64,000 nucleotides of DNA, from contig NZ_QFXK01000009.1 in assembly GCF_003261635.1 (NCBI RefSeq), forward strand, positions 469,000-532,999. Direction: 5' to 3'. This document shows, in pieces, positions 55,462-63,905 of this stretch (its first letter is position 1; each line of letters begins with the position of its first letter). This stretch comes from Kribbella monticola. Its GTDB lineage: Bacteria; Actinomycetota; Actinomycetes; Propionibacteriales; Kribbellaceae. Below the pieces are notes generated by a model. The model was not told where the DNA came from. It saw nothing but the letters and a program-made list of their open reading frames with translations, and did no database searches. The position numbers and the translations under genes were made by a program.

Positions 55462-56813
55462 GCGGTCCCGGCGAGAGCACCTTCCAGGCCGTCGAGGACG
55501 GAACGGCAATCGCGCAGCAGGGTAGGGGCGTCGTCAGCGGTCAGCAGAAAGACGCCTAGCCAGTTGCGGGAACCACCGGACGGGTCGAACTCGGGTACGC
55601 GGGTGCCGGCCGGGAGCATGAAGGCGGGCACGGGTTCGACGGTGCTGCCGGGGGAGAGCAGGGTCGACCAGTCGACCTGCTCGGGATGCCACAGCGGCTG
55701 CGTCTTCCAGGGACTGCCCTCGGCATCCGCAGGCACCACGGCCACCGAAGCGGCGGCCCGGCCGCCTTCGGTCAGCATCGCCGGCGGGTAGTCGACGGGT
55801 TCGCCGAGTTGTTCGCGGATCAGCATGCCGATCGGGTCCAGGCCGAAGACGACCTCGACCTGCCGGGTGGTCAGCAGACCGCCGAAGCGGGCGCCGACCT
55901 CGATCACCACCAGTTCGCCGTCGGCGCGCAACTTGAGTTCCGTGTGCGTGCCGCAGGTGTCCAGGCCGAGGGCGTCGACCGCCCGCCGGGAGACCTCCTC
56001 GATCCGCCGCTGCAGTTCCTCGGGCAGCACACAGGGCGACGTACTGGCGACCTCGATGTACGGCGGCACCGTGGGCAGCTTGGCGGTGATCGCCAGCGGA
56101 TGGTAATTGCCCTTGGCAACGATACCTTCGACGCTCAGGTAGTCGCCGTACCCGGGCTCGGCGTACCAGCCCTCGGTCGTGCCGTCCATGATCTCTTCGA
56201 CCAGCCGGTCGGCGTCCGTGTTCTGCTCGTACAGCTCGTTCATCCCGACCTGGCCGCCGCGCTCGAGCGCCTGCTCGATCTCCGCCCAGGCGTCGGCGAC
56301 CTGGTCCTGCGAGGTCAGTACCAACTGAGCGACCGAACCCGCACCCCAGGCAGGCTTGAGCAGCAGCGGCGGCGTCAAGGCGGACAGGGCTGCCCGCAGA
56401 TCGGCAGCCGAGTCCACCCGGCGGAAGCGGGGGATCGGCACACCCGCGGCCTGCCAGGCCTGCCGCATCAGCCGCTTGTCCCGCGCCACCCGGATCCCCG
56501 GACCGGCACCGGCCAGTCCGAGCCGGTCGGCAGCGTTGGCCACGGCCAGTACGGCGAACTCCGACAGCGTGAACAACGCGTCCGCACCGATCTCGCGCGC
56601 ATGCTCGACGATCGCCTCGACCACTGGTTCACCCGGTGTCAGACCGCCCGGGTGCACGGTGATGTTCGTACAGCAGGGTTCCCAGATCTCCTTGCCTGCT
56701 TCGGGGAGCGGGGACAGCGCAAGCACGTGCAGTTCGCCGCAGGCTGCGATGCGGGGGAACGCGGTCTCGAGCGGCGCACCGCCCTTGACGTAGACGTACA
56801 GGATCTTCTTCAC
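55458..56813 (-). CDS. ATP-grasp ligase
   Basis: A 451-residue ATP-grasp enzyme. It has an N-terminal Rossmann-like domain (KKILYVYVKGGAPLETAFPRIA), the ATP lysine in LLLKPAWGAGSVAQLVL, and the metal-binding end THTELKLRADGELVVIEVGARFGG, followed by a C-terminal module. Such enzymes join a carboxylate to an amine with ATP, as in peptide-like natural products or carnosine synthase relatives. The GTG at 56813 overlaps the stop of the MFS gene (GTGA). Last gene of the three-gene operon. Confidence 0.88.
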   Translation of the reverse strand: MKKILYVYVKGGAPLETAFPRIAACGELHVLALSPLPEAGKEIWEPCCTNITVHPGGLTPGEPVVEAIVEHAREIGADALFTLSEFAVLAVANAADRLGLAGAGPGIRVARDKRLMRQAWQAAGVPIPRFRRVDSAADLRAALSALTPPLLLKPAWGAGSVAQLVLTSQDQVADAWAEIEQALERGGQVGMNELYEQNTDADRLVEEIMDGTTEGWYAEPGYGDYLSVEGIVAKGNYHPLAITAKLPTVPPYIEVASTSPCVLPEELQRRIEEVSRRAVDALGLDTCGTHTELKLRADGELVVIEVGARFGGLLTTRQVEVVFGLDPIGMLIREQLGEPVDYPPAMLTEGGRAAASVAVVPADAEGSPWKTQPLWHPEQVDWSTLLSPGSTVEPVPAFMLPAGTRVPEFDPSGGSRNWLGVFLLTADDAPTLLRDCRSVLDGLEGALAGTA

Positions 56814-58015
56814 GCGACGTTCTCCTTGGTGGCCGCGCGGTCGCGGCTTCGATTGACAAGTACGGCGAGGGCGACCATCGACACCGTCACGGTGGCGGCC
56901 AGCACGACGAGGAAGGCCGGCATCGCGCCGCGGGCGAGGAAGCCGCCCATCACGAAGACGACGAGCGCGCAGACGGCCCGGTCGGCCAGGGACTCGACGG
57001 ACAGTAGCGTCGCGCGCCGGGCAGGCTCGGTGATCGCCTGGTTGACCAGTTTGCGCTGCACCGGGAACGCGAGCCCGGACGCGAGCGAGAACACAGCAAG
57101 GCAGACCATCGTTCCGGCCAACCCCAGCAGGATGACGGAGGCCAGCGCGACGGCCATCAACACGGTCAGCACCAGCACGACACGGACCTGCCCGAAGCGC
57201 GCCAGTACGGCGGACCGCGCGGCACCGGCCACTTCGAACACAGTCGTCGCGGCCATCAGTACGCCGAACCAGTGCAGCGGCAGATGCTTCGATTCCAGGA
57301 TCGGCTGGAACAGGTTGGCCTGCCCGATCCGGACCAGCGTGAACACGGCGATGCCCTGTGCCATCAGCAACATCAGTCGCTTCGACGAGGCCAGCGACCG
57401 CAAAGCACCGGCGAGCGCAGGCAGGACCGGTTCGACCTTGTGCGACTCGGCCCCAGGCAGAGCAGGGAAGCCCAGCGCGATCACGGCCGCGATCCCACAC
57501 GTCACCGCAGACAGCACGTACGCCGACGGTCCCCACCAGGCGGTCAGGAAGCCAGCTGCGGGCAGACACGCGATCCGCCCGATCAGGGTCCAGGCCCGTG
57601 CCGATCCCTCGGCGCCCTGGTACGACGTCTCGTTGCCGGTGCGCTGCAAATACTCGTACAGGTAGGCGCTCCCCGCGCCCGAGAACAGCGAGTGTGCCAA
57701 CGCGATCAGCAGGAACTGCGCCAGGAAGCCCACGAACGTCGGCTGCCAGACCGGGATCAAGTTGGCCAGGACGAGGATGATCGCGCCGCCCTGCAGGCAA
57801 CGCCGGTAGTCGAACCGGTCCGCGATCATCCCGGTCGGGATGTCGAGCAGGCAGAACGCCAGGTAGAAGATGCTCTGGATGGAGAAGATCTCCCGGTCCG
57901 ACAATCCCGCGGATCGCTGGAAAACATAGAAGACCGGCAACCACCACAGCAGTCCTGCGAACAGCTGGAAGGCGTTGTAGCGGCGGATGACCCGCTTTGC
58001 ATCGGTTCCCGTCAT
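56810..58015 (-). CDS. MFS transporter of the dikinase/ATP-grasp operon
   Basis: A 401-residue 12-helix MFS protein. The motif A region is LDIPTGMIADRFDYRRCL. The start at 58015 overlaps the stop of the upstream dikinase-like gene (ATGA), and its own stop overlaps the ATP-grasp start. It is probably the exporter of the operon's product. No close functional label can be given. Confidence 0.88.
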   Translation of the reverse strand: MTGTDAKRVIRRYNAFQLFAGLLWWLPVFYVFQRSAGLSDREIFSIQSIFYLAFCLLDIPTGMIADRFDYRRCLQGGAIILVLANLIPVWQPTFVGFLAQFLLIALAHSLFSGAGSAYLYEYLQRTGNETSYQGAEGSARAWTLIGRIACLPAAGFLTAWWGPSAYVLSAVTCGIAAVIALGFPALPGAESHKVEPVLPALAGALRSLASSKRLMLLMAQGIAVFTLVRIGQANLFQPILESKHLPLHWFGVLMAATTVFEVAGAARSAVLARFGQVRVVLVLTVLMAVALASVILLGLAGTMVCLAVFSLASGLAFPVQRKLVNQAITEPARRATLLSVESLADRAVCALVVFVMGGFLARGAMPAFLVVLAATVTVSMVALAVLVNRSRDRAATKENVA

Positions 58016-60015
58016 GCGGCGAGCTGGTACGGACGGCACTGCAGCAGCACGATCCGATCACCGTCGACCAGCCACTCGACATCCACCGGAGCGTCGACCG
58101 GTCCGTCGGCACCGGCGAAATGGGCCTGCAGCAACCGTCCGATCAACGCCAGCTTGCCGAGGGTGGCCTTCGCCTGGTCGTCGACATCGTGCGCCTCGGC
58201 GCCGAGCGCCACCGTGCGGCTGCCGCCCTCCATCGTGTTGTAGAGGTGCTGCAGCGGATCCCGGGCGCCGGACACCACGTCGTCGACCGAGTTCCGGGCG
58301 AGGTTCAGCAGCACGGAACGGAAGTCGGACCGGTCGAGCGGGTTCGTGGTGACCATGACGCCACCCAGGGCGCCGTCGAGTTGCTGCTGGATGACGACAC
58401 CCATGAAGCACTCGGCCAGGCCGATACCGGCCTCGTCGCGCAGCAGGACGCCGCGCGTGGTGACGAGCGATGCCCAGACCCGCTGGATCGCGTCGATCAC
58501 GTCCTCGATCGACTCCACGTCGGGCACCGACTCGTAGATCCCCGCGGCGGAGAAGCCGATCAGGTCCTCGGCGTTCGACGAACTCCGGACGACGACTCGG
58601 CCGGCGCCGGTGAGGTACCGCAGTACGGCGTCCTCGATCAGCGTGCGCAGGTCGTCGGGCAACGGGGTGTCGCGGATCAGGTCGCCCAGTTCGGCGCACA
58701 GGGTGTCGATCTCACCGCCGAGCGCCAGGGCCATCTTCAGTTTGCCGATGGTCTGCTGGATGGCCGGCGACGACTCCAGGAACTGCTGTTGCAACGCGAA
58801 CGGCAGCGCGATCCCGCGCGGTACGACGACGTGGTCTTTGACCATCCGATGCGCCGCGTGCGACAACTCGCCGGCATCGGTGCCGGTCACCTTCAGGTGC
58901 CGGGCGAGGTACTCGAGGAGATGTGGTCGCGGCGGTCGTGGCGCTTCGTAGAAACCAAGCCAGTAAGGCGATCCGTCCCGCAGTACGGCGGACAGCTCGC
59001 CGAGGTTCGCCGCCTTGGTGCCGAACCGGTGCGCGTCGGTGGCGCGCAACTTCTCCAGCGGAAGGATCTGGGCCAGGGCGAGGTCCGGCTTGCCGATGTC
59101 GATCTGCGTGGTGGCCCACGGCGGGCCGGCATCGATCGCATCCGGTCGCGACACCGGCCGTACAGCGAGCTCCGGAGCGGCCTGGTCGACGGTCAGCTCG
59201 ACCCAGGTGCCATCGAGGTCGGCGAAGGCTTCGAGTGCGCCCTGCTGGATCGCGTTCGGGATTCCCCAGCCGGCCGCGAGCACGTTGGTGTGCGAGAGCG
59301 GCGTGGTGTGCCGGGCGTTGACGAGTCCGGAGACTCGCGGGATGTCGTCGGGCATCCGCTCCATCACCAGAATGTCGTGCCAGCGCACGGGATCCGTGCT
59401 GGACCGGTAGTCGGCCTCGGAGTTGAAGAGCCGCAGCCGGCCGATCGTCGTCCCAGGGTTGAGCGGCACGTACGGCGCGGTCGAGTACAGCTCGTGCGCC
59501 AGGATGCGGGGCAAGTCGTCGGTCGGTACGGCGGCCAGAAAGCTTTCCTGCAAATGGTTTGCGGGCTTGAGCAACACCGGGATCGTGTCGTCGACCAGGG
59601 CGCGGACCGTGCGGTAGAACGAGGTCAGCAGGTCGGGGCCCATGGTGTCGACCTCGACCGTTTCCAGCGAGAAGAACTGACCGCCGTACTCCGGCCGGTC
59701 GTGCAGGGCGAGCGTTCCGAGCAGGAAGCGCCGGTCGTCGGCGCGGTAGACGGAGTCGTTGAACGCGTCCAGGTTGCGGGCCAGTTCGGCCCGCGTCATT
59801 CCGAGGATGCGCTCGCCGACGTACTGGACATGCAGCATCCGGTCGGCGCCATCGATCAGGTGCACCGTCGCGGTCTCCTGGTCGAGCACGAGCTTCACGT
59901 AGAGGTAGCCGGCGACGGTGGTCGCGAGGCCCGAAAAGTCTGCCAGGGTGAGGCGATCGCCGGGCAGAGCGGGAACGATATCGGTCAGGGCGGAAGGTGT
60001 CTGGGCGGTAGGCAC
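58012..60015 (-). CDS. PEP-synthase-like dikinase without the PEP barrel
   Basis: A 667-residue phosphotransferase-like protein in unusual order. The swivelling phosphohistidine domain comes first (about 160-270; TTPLSHTNVLAAGWGIPNA with H242), then the ATP-grasp-type PEP/pyruvate-binding nucleotide domain (FGTKAANLGEL at 331-341, VVVRSSSNAED at 474-484). The PEP TIM barrel of PpsA is absent. The order and the T-T-P-L-S-H-T-N motif resemble glucan water dikinase and related plant-type enzymes, which pass a phosphate from ATP to an acceptor. First gene of an operon with an exporter and an ATP-grasp ligase, so it may phosphorylate a small-molecule precursor. Confidence 0.87.
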   Translation of the reverse strand: MPTAQTPSALTDIVPALPGDRLTLADFSGLATTVAGYLYVKLVLDQETATVHLIDGADRMLHVQYVGERILGMTRAELARNLDAFNDSVYRADDRRFLLGTLALHDRPEYGGQFFSLETVEVDTMGPDLLTSFYRTVRALVDDTIPVLLKPANHLQESFLAAVPTDDLPRILAHELYSTAPYVPLNPGTTIGRLRLFNSEADYRSSTDPVRWHDILVMERMPDDIPRVSGLVNARHTTPLSHTNVLAAGWGIPNAIQQGALEAFADLDGTWVELTVDQAAPELAVRPVSRPDAIDAGPPWATTQIDIGKPDLALAQILPLEKLRATDAHRFGTKAANLGELSAVLRDGSPYWLGFYEAPRPPRPHLLEYLARHLKVTGTDAGELSHAAHRMVKDHVVVPRGIALPFALQQQFLESSPAIQQTIGKLKMALALGGEIDTLCAELGDLIRDTPLPDDLRTLIEDAVLRYLTGAGRVVVRSSSNAEDLIGFSAAGIYESVPDVESIEDVIDAIQRVWASLVTTRGVLLRDEAGIGLAECFMGVVIQQQLDGALGGVMVTTNPLDRSDFRSVLLNLARNSVDDVVSGARDPLQHLYNTMEGGSRTVALGAEAHDVDDQAKATLGKLALIGRLLQAHFAGADGPVDAPVDVEWLVDGDRIVLLQCRPYQLAA

Positions 60016-60187
60016 GGGAGATCACATTAAGGTGAAGGCGGCCACTCAGGGTAGTTTGAGTCACCGTCTGTGAGCACTATCACGAGCACCTCCCGATATG
60101 TCAGCACATCATCAGCTGACCCAGCGGGCGAAATCCGCAGTCACCGTCGCGCTACAACGCCTTCGAGCCAGGGCGGTTGGTTGGAGG

Positions 60188-60346
60188 TCAGCGGCTGGAG
60201 GCCTTGCGGCGGACGAAGCCGATGGCGCTGGTACCGAGGAACAGCACGATGCCGATGATCGCCAGCCAGACCAGGCCTTTGATCGCGAAGCCGACGATGG
60301 TCAGGATGAGCCAGAGGACGAGGAGAACGATCAGGAAGACGACCAT
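60188..60346 (-). CDS. small hydrophobic membrane protein
   Basis: A 52-residue protein that is almost all hydrophobic in its first 40 residues (MVVFLIVLLVLWLILTIVGF) and ends with a basic tail (VRRKASSR). Start ATG at 60346 with an AGAGG site. Similar small proteins occur in stress and dormancy clusters of actinobacteria. Function unknown. The 60016-60187 gap shows nothing else. Confidence 0.72.
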   Translation of the reverse strand: MVVFLIVLLVLWLILTIVGFAIKGLVWLAIIGIVLFLGTSAIGFVRRKASSR

Positions 60347-60464
60347 GATGCACCTCTCAGATGCTGCGGAACCGAGCGACTTGGTTGGGACGCGAGCAGT
60401 GACAACCCCAGCGTCCTCCTTGCACTGAGCGATGTCCACGGGCGTATGCCGATGGCAACAACCG

Positions 60465-60992
60465 TCAGCTGAGGTGGCGGTTCCAGGGGGCTGCTTCGGC
60501 GGCGTGGATGGCGGCGTTGAGGTCGGATGCCCAGGCCTGGATCGTCTCCCAGTCGCGGGAGTCGCCGGCCAGGTCGGAGCGGGCCATCCGCTCGGCCAGG
60601 AATCCCTTGGCTGTTGCCGGTTCCAGCCGTCCGCCGAAGGTCATCGCGGATGTGGCACCGATCCGGTGGGCAAGACGCTCGACGTTGGCCGGCATCTTCT
60701 GCGGCTGATCGCGGTCCGCTCCGACCGGGCCGCTGTGGAACAACCAGACCTGCCGCTCACGGAGCTCATCGCTGTGCTTGCGGAGGAACCGCACGGCTTC
60801 CGGCCGCCAGCGCCGCATGTAGAGCGCGCTGCCGAGGACGACCACGTCGTACTGCTCGATTGAGCCGACCTTGCCGACCTCGCGGACGTCGACCTGATGT
60901 CCGCCGCGCTCGAGTTCCGCGCCGACAGCCTCGGCGATCCCCGCGGTTGCGCCCATCTTGCTGGCGTAGGCCACCAGTACCTTCCTGGACAT
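60465..60992 (-). CDS. flavodoxin-domain protein (HemG-like)
   Basis: A 175-residue FMN-binding flavodoxin. MSRKVLVAYASKMGATAGIAEAVGAEL carries the phosphate loop (Y-A-S-K-M-G-A-T), and VVVLGSALYMRRWRPEAVRFLR the second conserved region. Length and sequence are close to HemG-type protoporphyrinogen oxidase relatives, but actinobacteria use other enzymes, so a general redox role is likely. ATG at 60992 after GGAG. Confidence 0.88.
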   Translation of the reverse strand: MSRKVLVAYASKMGATAGIAEAVGAELERGGHQVDVREVGKVGSIEQYDVVVLGSALYMRRWRPEAVRFLRKHSDELRERQVWLFHSGPVGADRDQPQKMPANVERLAHRIGATSAMTFGGRLEPATAKGFLAERMARSDLAGDSRDWETIQAWASDLNAAIHAAEAAPWNRHLS

Positions 60993-61247
60993 CTCCACTC
61001 CCAACGTCGTAGTACCGCTCGATCACCAGCACACGCCTGATACGGCCGATGCGGCAGAGGCGAAGGGCCCCGGCTCGGCGGGCCGATCGACCAGCGTGAC
61101 CCGCACCGACCGCTGGTCAGGCCCATCTCGCGGCCGGAGAGGACTTTCGGCCCTGACCCGCAGCGCAGGCTGCGACTGGAATGCGAGGTGCAAGGCCGAC
61201 TCGGCCGAGCTCGTCGCCCGGTCGCTGAACTGCGGAAGGAAAGCGTC

Positions 61248-61781
61248 ATGAGTGAGAATGCGTTCGTGGTCCGGGCCGATGAGCAGCCCGGACTCGTGAC
61301 CACCGAGGCGGCGTACCACGAGTTCGTCCGGACCGCTCGGCTCCGGCCGCTGATCGCGACCCAGCTCCGGCGTCTGCGCGAAGGTGCCGATCTGGTGGCC
61401 GTGAGCGCCGTGATCCGCACCGCGTACTTCGATGCGCAGATGCCGGCCGGGATCGCGGCAGCGCTCGAGGAGGCCTGTGGGTGTCTGGGCGGACCCGGAA
61501 CCGAGCTGGTCATCGGTGGCGTCGTCGCGGACGACCAGCTCGACGAGTTCCTCACCGGACCACACGAGATCTTCGTCGGCGTGAGCGGACAGCGTGCCGT
61601 GCTGGCGGCGGTGAAACGCTGCTGGGGTTCACTGTTCAGCGACCGGGCGATCGTGTACCGGGAGGTCCGCGACATCGACCACCTCGGCGTCCACCTGCCC
61701 GTCAGGATCGAGCCGATGACAGTCGGCGCCGACCTGCAAGAGGCCGAGCTGCAGGACGCGTCAGCAGTGCACGTGGGTTAG
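61248..61781 (+). CDS. degenerate PEP-synthase N-terminal domain protein
   Basis: A 177-residue protein aligned by eye with the N-terminal domain of PEP synthase/rifampin phosphotransferase. VTTEAAYHEFVRTA matches the usual V-T-T-x-A-[YF]-x-x-F, and VLAAVKRCWGSLFSDRAIVYRE, IDHLGVHLPVRIEPM match the later blocks. But the G-G-K-x4-L-G-E loop and the V-R-S-S-A-T-A-E-D loop are missing or replaced (VIGGVVADDQLDEFLTGP), so it cannot bind ATP in the normal way. ATG at 61248 after GGAAGGA. It may be a pseudo-enzyme with a regulatory role. Confidence 0.72.
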   Translation: MSENAFVVRADEQPGLVTTEAAYHEFVRTARLRPLIATQLRRLREGADLVAVSAVIRTAYFDAQMPAGIAAALEEACGCLGGPGTELVIGGVVADDQLDEFLTGPHEIFVGVSGQRAVLAAVKRCWGSLFSDRAIVYREVRDIDHLGVHLPVRIEPMTVGADLQEAELQDASAVHVG

Positions 61782-61889
61782 GGCTTCCGGCGGCTGTGGA
61801 GGGACCTCTGGCACTGCGTCAGATGCAACCACGGGTGGAACGGTGAAGTTGTCCGGCGGTCGCCGGCGATTTCCTTGGGGGAAGACAGG

Positions 61890-62147
61890 ATGAACACGCT
61901 GAACAGCCTGGCGGTGGACGCGATGCTGGTCTTGATGCCCGCGCTGCTGGTGATCTCGACGATCTGGTGGGTAGCGGCCCGGCGACGGTTCGCGAAGCAC
62001 GCCCGCAGTGCCGGCACGGTCGACCCCGTCGGCAATCTCTTCGATGCCGAGCACGATGGAACCGATGCCACCCAAGCCTCAACTCCGGTTCCCGCTCCGG
62101 CAGAGCACACCAGTCCGCCGGCCCGCGGGTCCCGTCGAGTCGGGTGA
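61890..62147 (+). CDS. small membrane protein, one helix
   Basis: An 85-residue protein with one membrane helix (about residues 10-30) and a polar C-terminal tail rich in Pro, Ala and Thr. Start ATG at 61890. It is 108 bases after the degenerate PEP-synthase gene. Function unknown. Its 3' end lies in a 21-bp tandem repeat. Confidence 0.6.
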   Translation: MNTLNSLAVDAMLVLMPALLVISTIWWVAARRRFAKHARSAGTVDPVGNLFDAEHDGTDATQASTPVPAPAEHTSPPARGSRRVG

Positions 62148-62179
62148 GCGGTCGAACCAGTCGGGTGAGCGGTCGAACC
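62138..62179 (+). repeat. 21-bp perfect tandem repeat, two copies
   Basis: Two identical 21-base units (62138-62158 and 62159-62179), beginning AGTCGGGTGAGCGG. The first contains the stop codon of the small membrane gene. Probably recent slippage. Confidence 0.85.
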
Positions 62180-62219
62180 GGCAGACCGGGCGGGCATCGG
62201 TCCGCCGGTCTGCAAGGTC

Positions 62220-62687
62220 TCAGTTGACGGGCAGGAAGGGCTGGACGATCTCCGGGTGCCAGTCGTCGGGGGAGCCGATGGGCGGGGAGTGGTAGATCTC
62301 CCAGGCATCCCCGGTCGGCCGGGCATCGTGTTGACGCAACCAGCCGCCGATCACGTCGTACGAACCGCTGATCTTGTCGTACGGCCCGGTGTGGGTCGTG
62401 ACCGCGGCCGGCCCCGCCGGCAACTCGGAGGCCTGGATCGCACCGTCGGTGACGATCGGGAGCGCGAGCGGAAAACCGGCCTCGACGACGAGCAGTCCGC
62501 CGGCGGTCGTATGCCGGCGGCTGAACGGAAAGCCGGTGGGCACGATCCGGCGCCGGCGCAGCGACTCGGCGATGTCACGAAGTGTCAGTGAGATCCAGTC
62601 GGCCACCTCGTCCGGACGCAGCACCGCGCGTCGTACGGCGGTCGGCTGAGCCGCGAACGTCCGGTCGTCGACCAGTGCGGTACGCAT
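62220..62687 (-). CDS. GyrI-like/AraC effector-binding-type small protein
   Basis: A 155-residue protein with two-fold beta-alpha-beta symmetry, as in GyrI/SOUL-like effector-binding proteins: VVEAGFPLALPIV, AAVTTHTGPYDKISGSYDVIGGWL and WEIYHSPPIGSPDDWHPEI are the typical blocks. ATG at 62687 with GGAGAG. It probably binds a hydrophobic ligand or drug; no DNA-binding domain is present. Same strand as the nitroreductase upstream, 79 bases apart. Confidence 0.82.
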   Translation of the reverse strand: MRTALVDDRTFAAQPTAVRRAVLRPDEVADWISLTLRDIAESLRRRRIVPTGFPFSRRHTTAGGLLVVEAGFPLALPIVTDGAIQASELPAGPAAVTTHTGPYDKISGSYDVIGGWLRQHDARPTGDAWEIYHSPPIGSPDDWHPEIVQPFLPVN

Positions 62688-62766
62688 GCTCTCTCCTCTC
62701 GCGCCTCCAGTACCCGGAAACACCGCAAACGTATTCGTCATCCGCGTAGCCAGGTGCGTCTCCTGC

Positions 62767-63750
62767 TCACGAGGACTGCCCCGCGCCGGTGTGGATGAAG
62801 GTGGAGACGGGCCGCCGGGGCGTGTTGCCGTGGACGGTGCTGTGGCCGAGGCGGATGACCATATGGGCGTACCCGGGTTTGCCGGTGATGCGCTGGACCG
62901 TCCGTCGGAGGTCGTCGAACTCCAGCGGCTGGTTCAGGAAGGCGGCCTTCAGACCTTCCCGGGTGGCGACCAGTAACGTGCGCTGGAGCGCGAGGCCGGC
63001 GGTGAGTTGATCCGTCCGCGTGTCGCCGGTGGTGGACAGGATCGCCAGCGCGGGTTCGGTTTCGAAGGTGGCGGTGGGGCGGACCCGATCAGCGGGCCGG
63101 GTGGCCATGTCGCGGACCGGCGAGGGGTAGGTGGTTGCGCGTGGACCGAGGACCGAGCTGGGGATGCCGTCGTCGGCGCGGTCGCCGCCGATCCAGTGGG
63201 AGCGCTCGTCGCGGCGGTGCCAGTCGCCGATCTCGCGGAGGTCGGTGTCGATCAGCAGGTCGAGTACTTCGTGGATTTTGCCCGGGGGCAGCCAGGTGAG
63301 TTCGGCGCCTTCGTCCATGGCTGCCCGGGTCAGGGCGAGCCGGGTATCGGTGGTCAGCTGCACTGGGCGGACGGGCTCGCGGCTGGTGTGCCGGCGGGGG
63401 ATCTGGGCGTAGAGGTCTTGCAGAATCCGGGCGGGGTTGTCGGTGGGTTCGATGACGATGCGGGCGACCAGGTCGGGTTCAGCCGGATCCGGCACCAGGC
63501 CGAACCAGCTGTTGTAGCCCATCGACGCGGCTGCGCAGCGCAGGTTGTAGGTGGCCGCGCCGGCGGCGATGCGCATCGCGCGGCCGGCCGGGTCTTCGGC
63601 GGGCAGCGCGCGTGAGCCGTCGAGGTAGACATCGATCACGTTGCCGTCGACTTCGAACCGCCACGGCTGGGTGTTGTGCATGCTGGGTGCGGCGACGGCG
63701 GCACTGAGCAGTACGTCGATCTGTTCCATCGACAGCTGGTCTTCGGACAT
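62767..63750 (-). CDS. Acg-family nitroreductase-like protein
   Basis: A 327-residue nitroreductase of the Acg/Rv2032 type. AAVAAPSMHNTQPWRFEV is the conserved N-terminal FMN-binding block; RRHTSREP and the C-terminal H-x-V-I-R-L-G motif (AHMVIRLGHS) follow. In mycobacteria this family belongs to the hypoxia (DosR) regulon and may sequester FMN. ATG at 63750. It is followed by the GyrI-like gene on the same strand. Confidence 0.9.
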   Translation of the reverse strand: MSEDQLSMEQIDVLLSAAVAAPSMHNTQPWRFEVDGNVIDVYLDGSRALPAEDPAGRAMRIAAGAATYNLRCAAASMGYNSWFGLVPDPAEPDLVARIVIEPTDNPARILQDLYAQIPRRHTSREPVRPVQLTTDTRLALTRAAMDEGAELTWLPPGKIHEVLDLLIDTDLREIGDWHRRDERSHWIGGDRADDGIPSSVLGPRATTYPSPVRDMATRPADRVRPTATFETEPALAILSTTGDTRTDQLTAGLALQRTLLVATREGLKAAFLNQPLEFDDLRRTVQRITGKPGYAHMVIRLGHSTVHGNTPRRPVSTFIHTGAGQSS

Positions 63751-63837
63751 GACGGGGCCTCCACGACTGCTCAGGCGGCAACCACTGCCGCATTCCCAGC
63801 CTGGACGAGCCGGGGCCGCAGCACAGCAGGCATGGGT

Positions 63838-63851
63838 CCCGACCGGTCGGG
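63838..63851. promoter_or_regulatory. 14-bp perfect palindrome upstream of nitroreductase
   Basis: CCCGACCGGTCGGG, flanked by GGGT and CCC, is 87 bases upstream of the nitroreductase start and 54 bases from the kinase stop. It recalls the GGG/CCC-rich dormancy-regulator boxes but does not match their consensus, so the assignment is weak. Confidence 0.4.
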
Positions 63852-63905
63852 CCCTTCGGCACCTTCCACCGCGACCATCGCACCGGCGGCCCGGACCCGC
63901 AGCTG

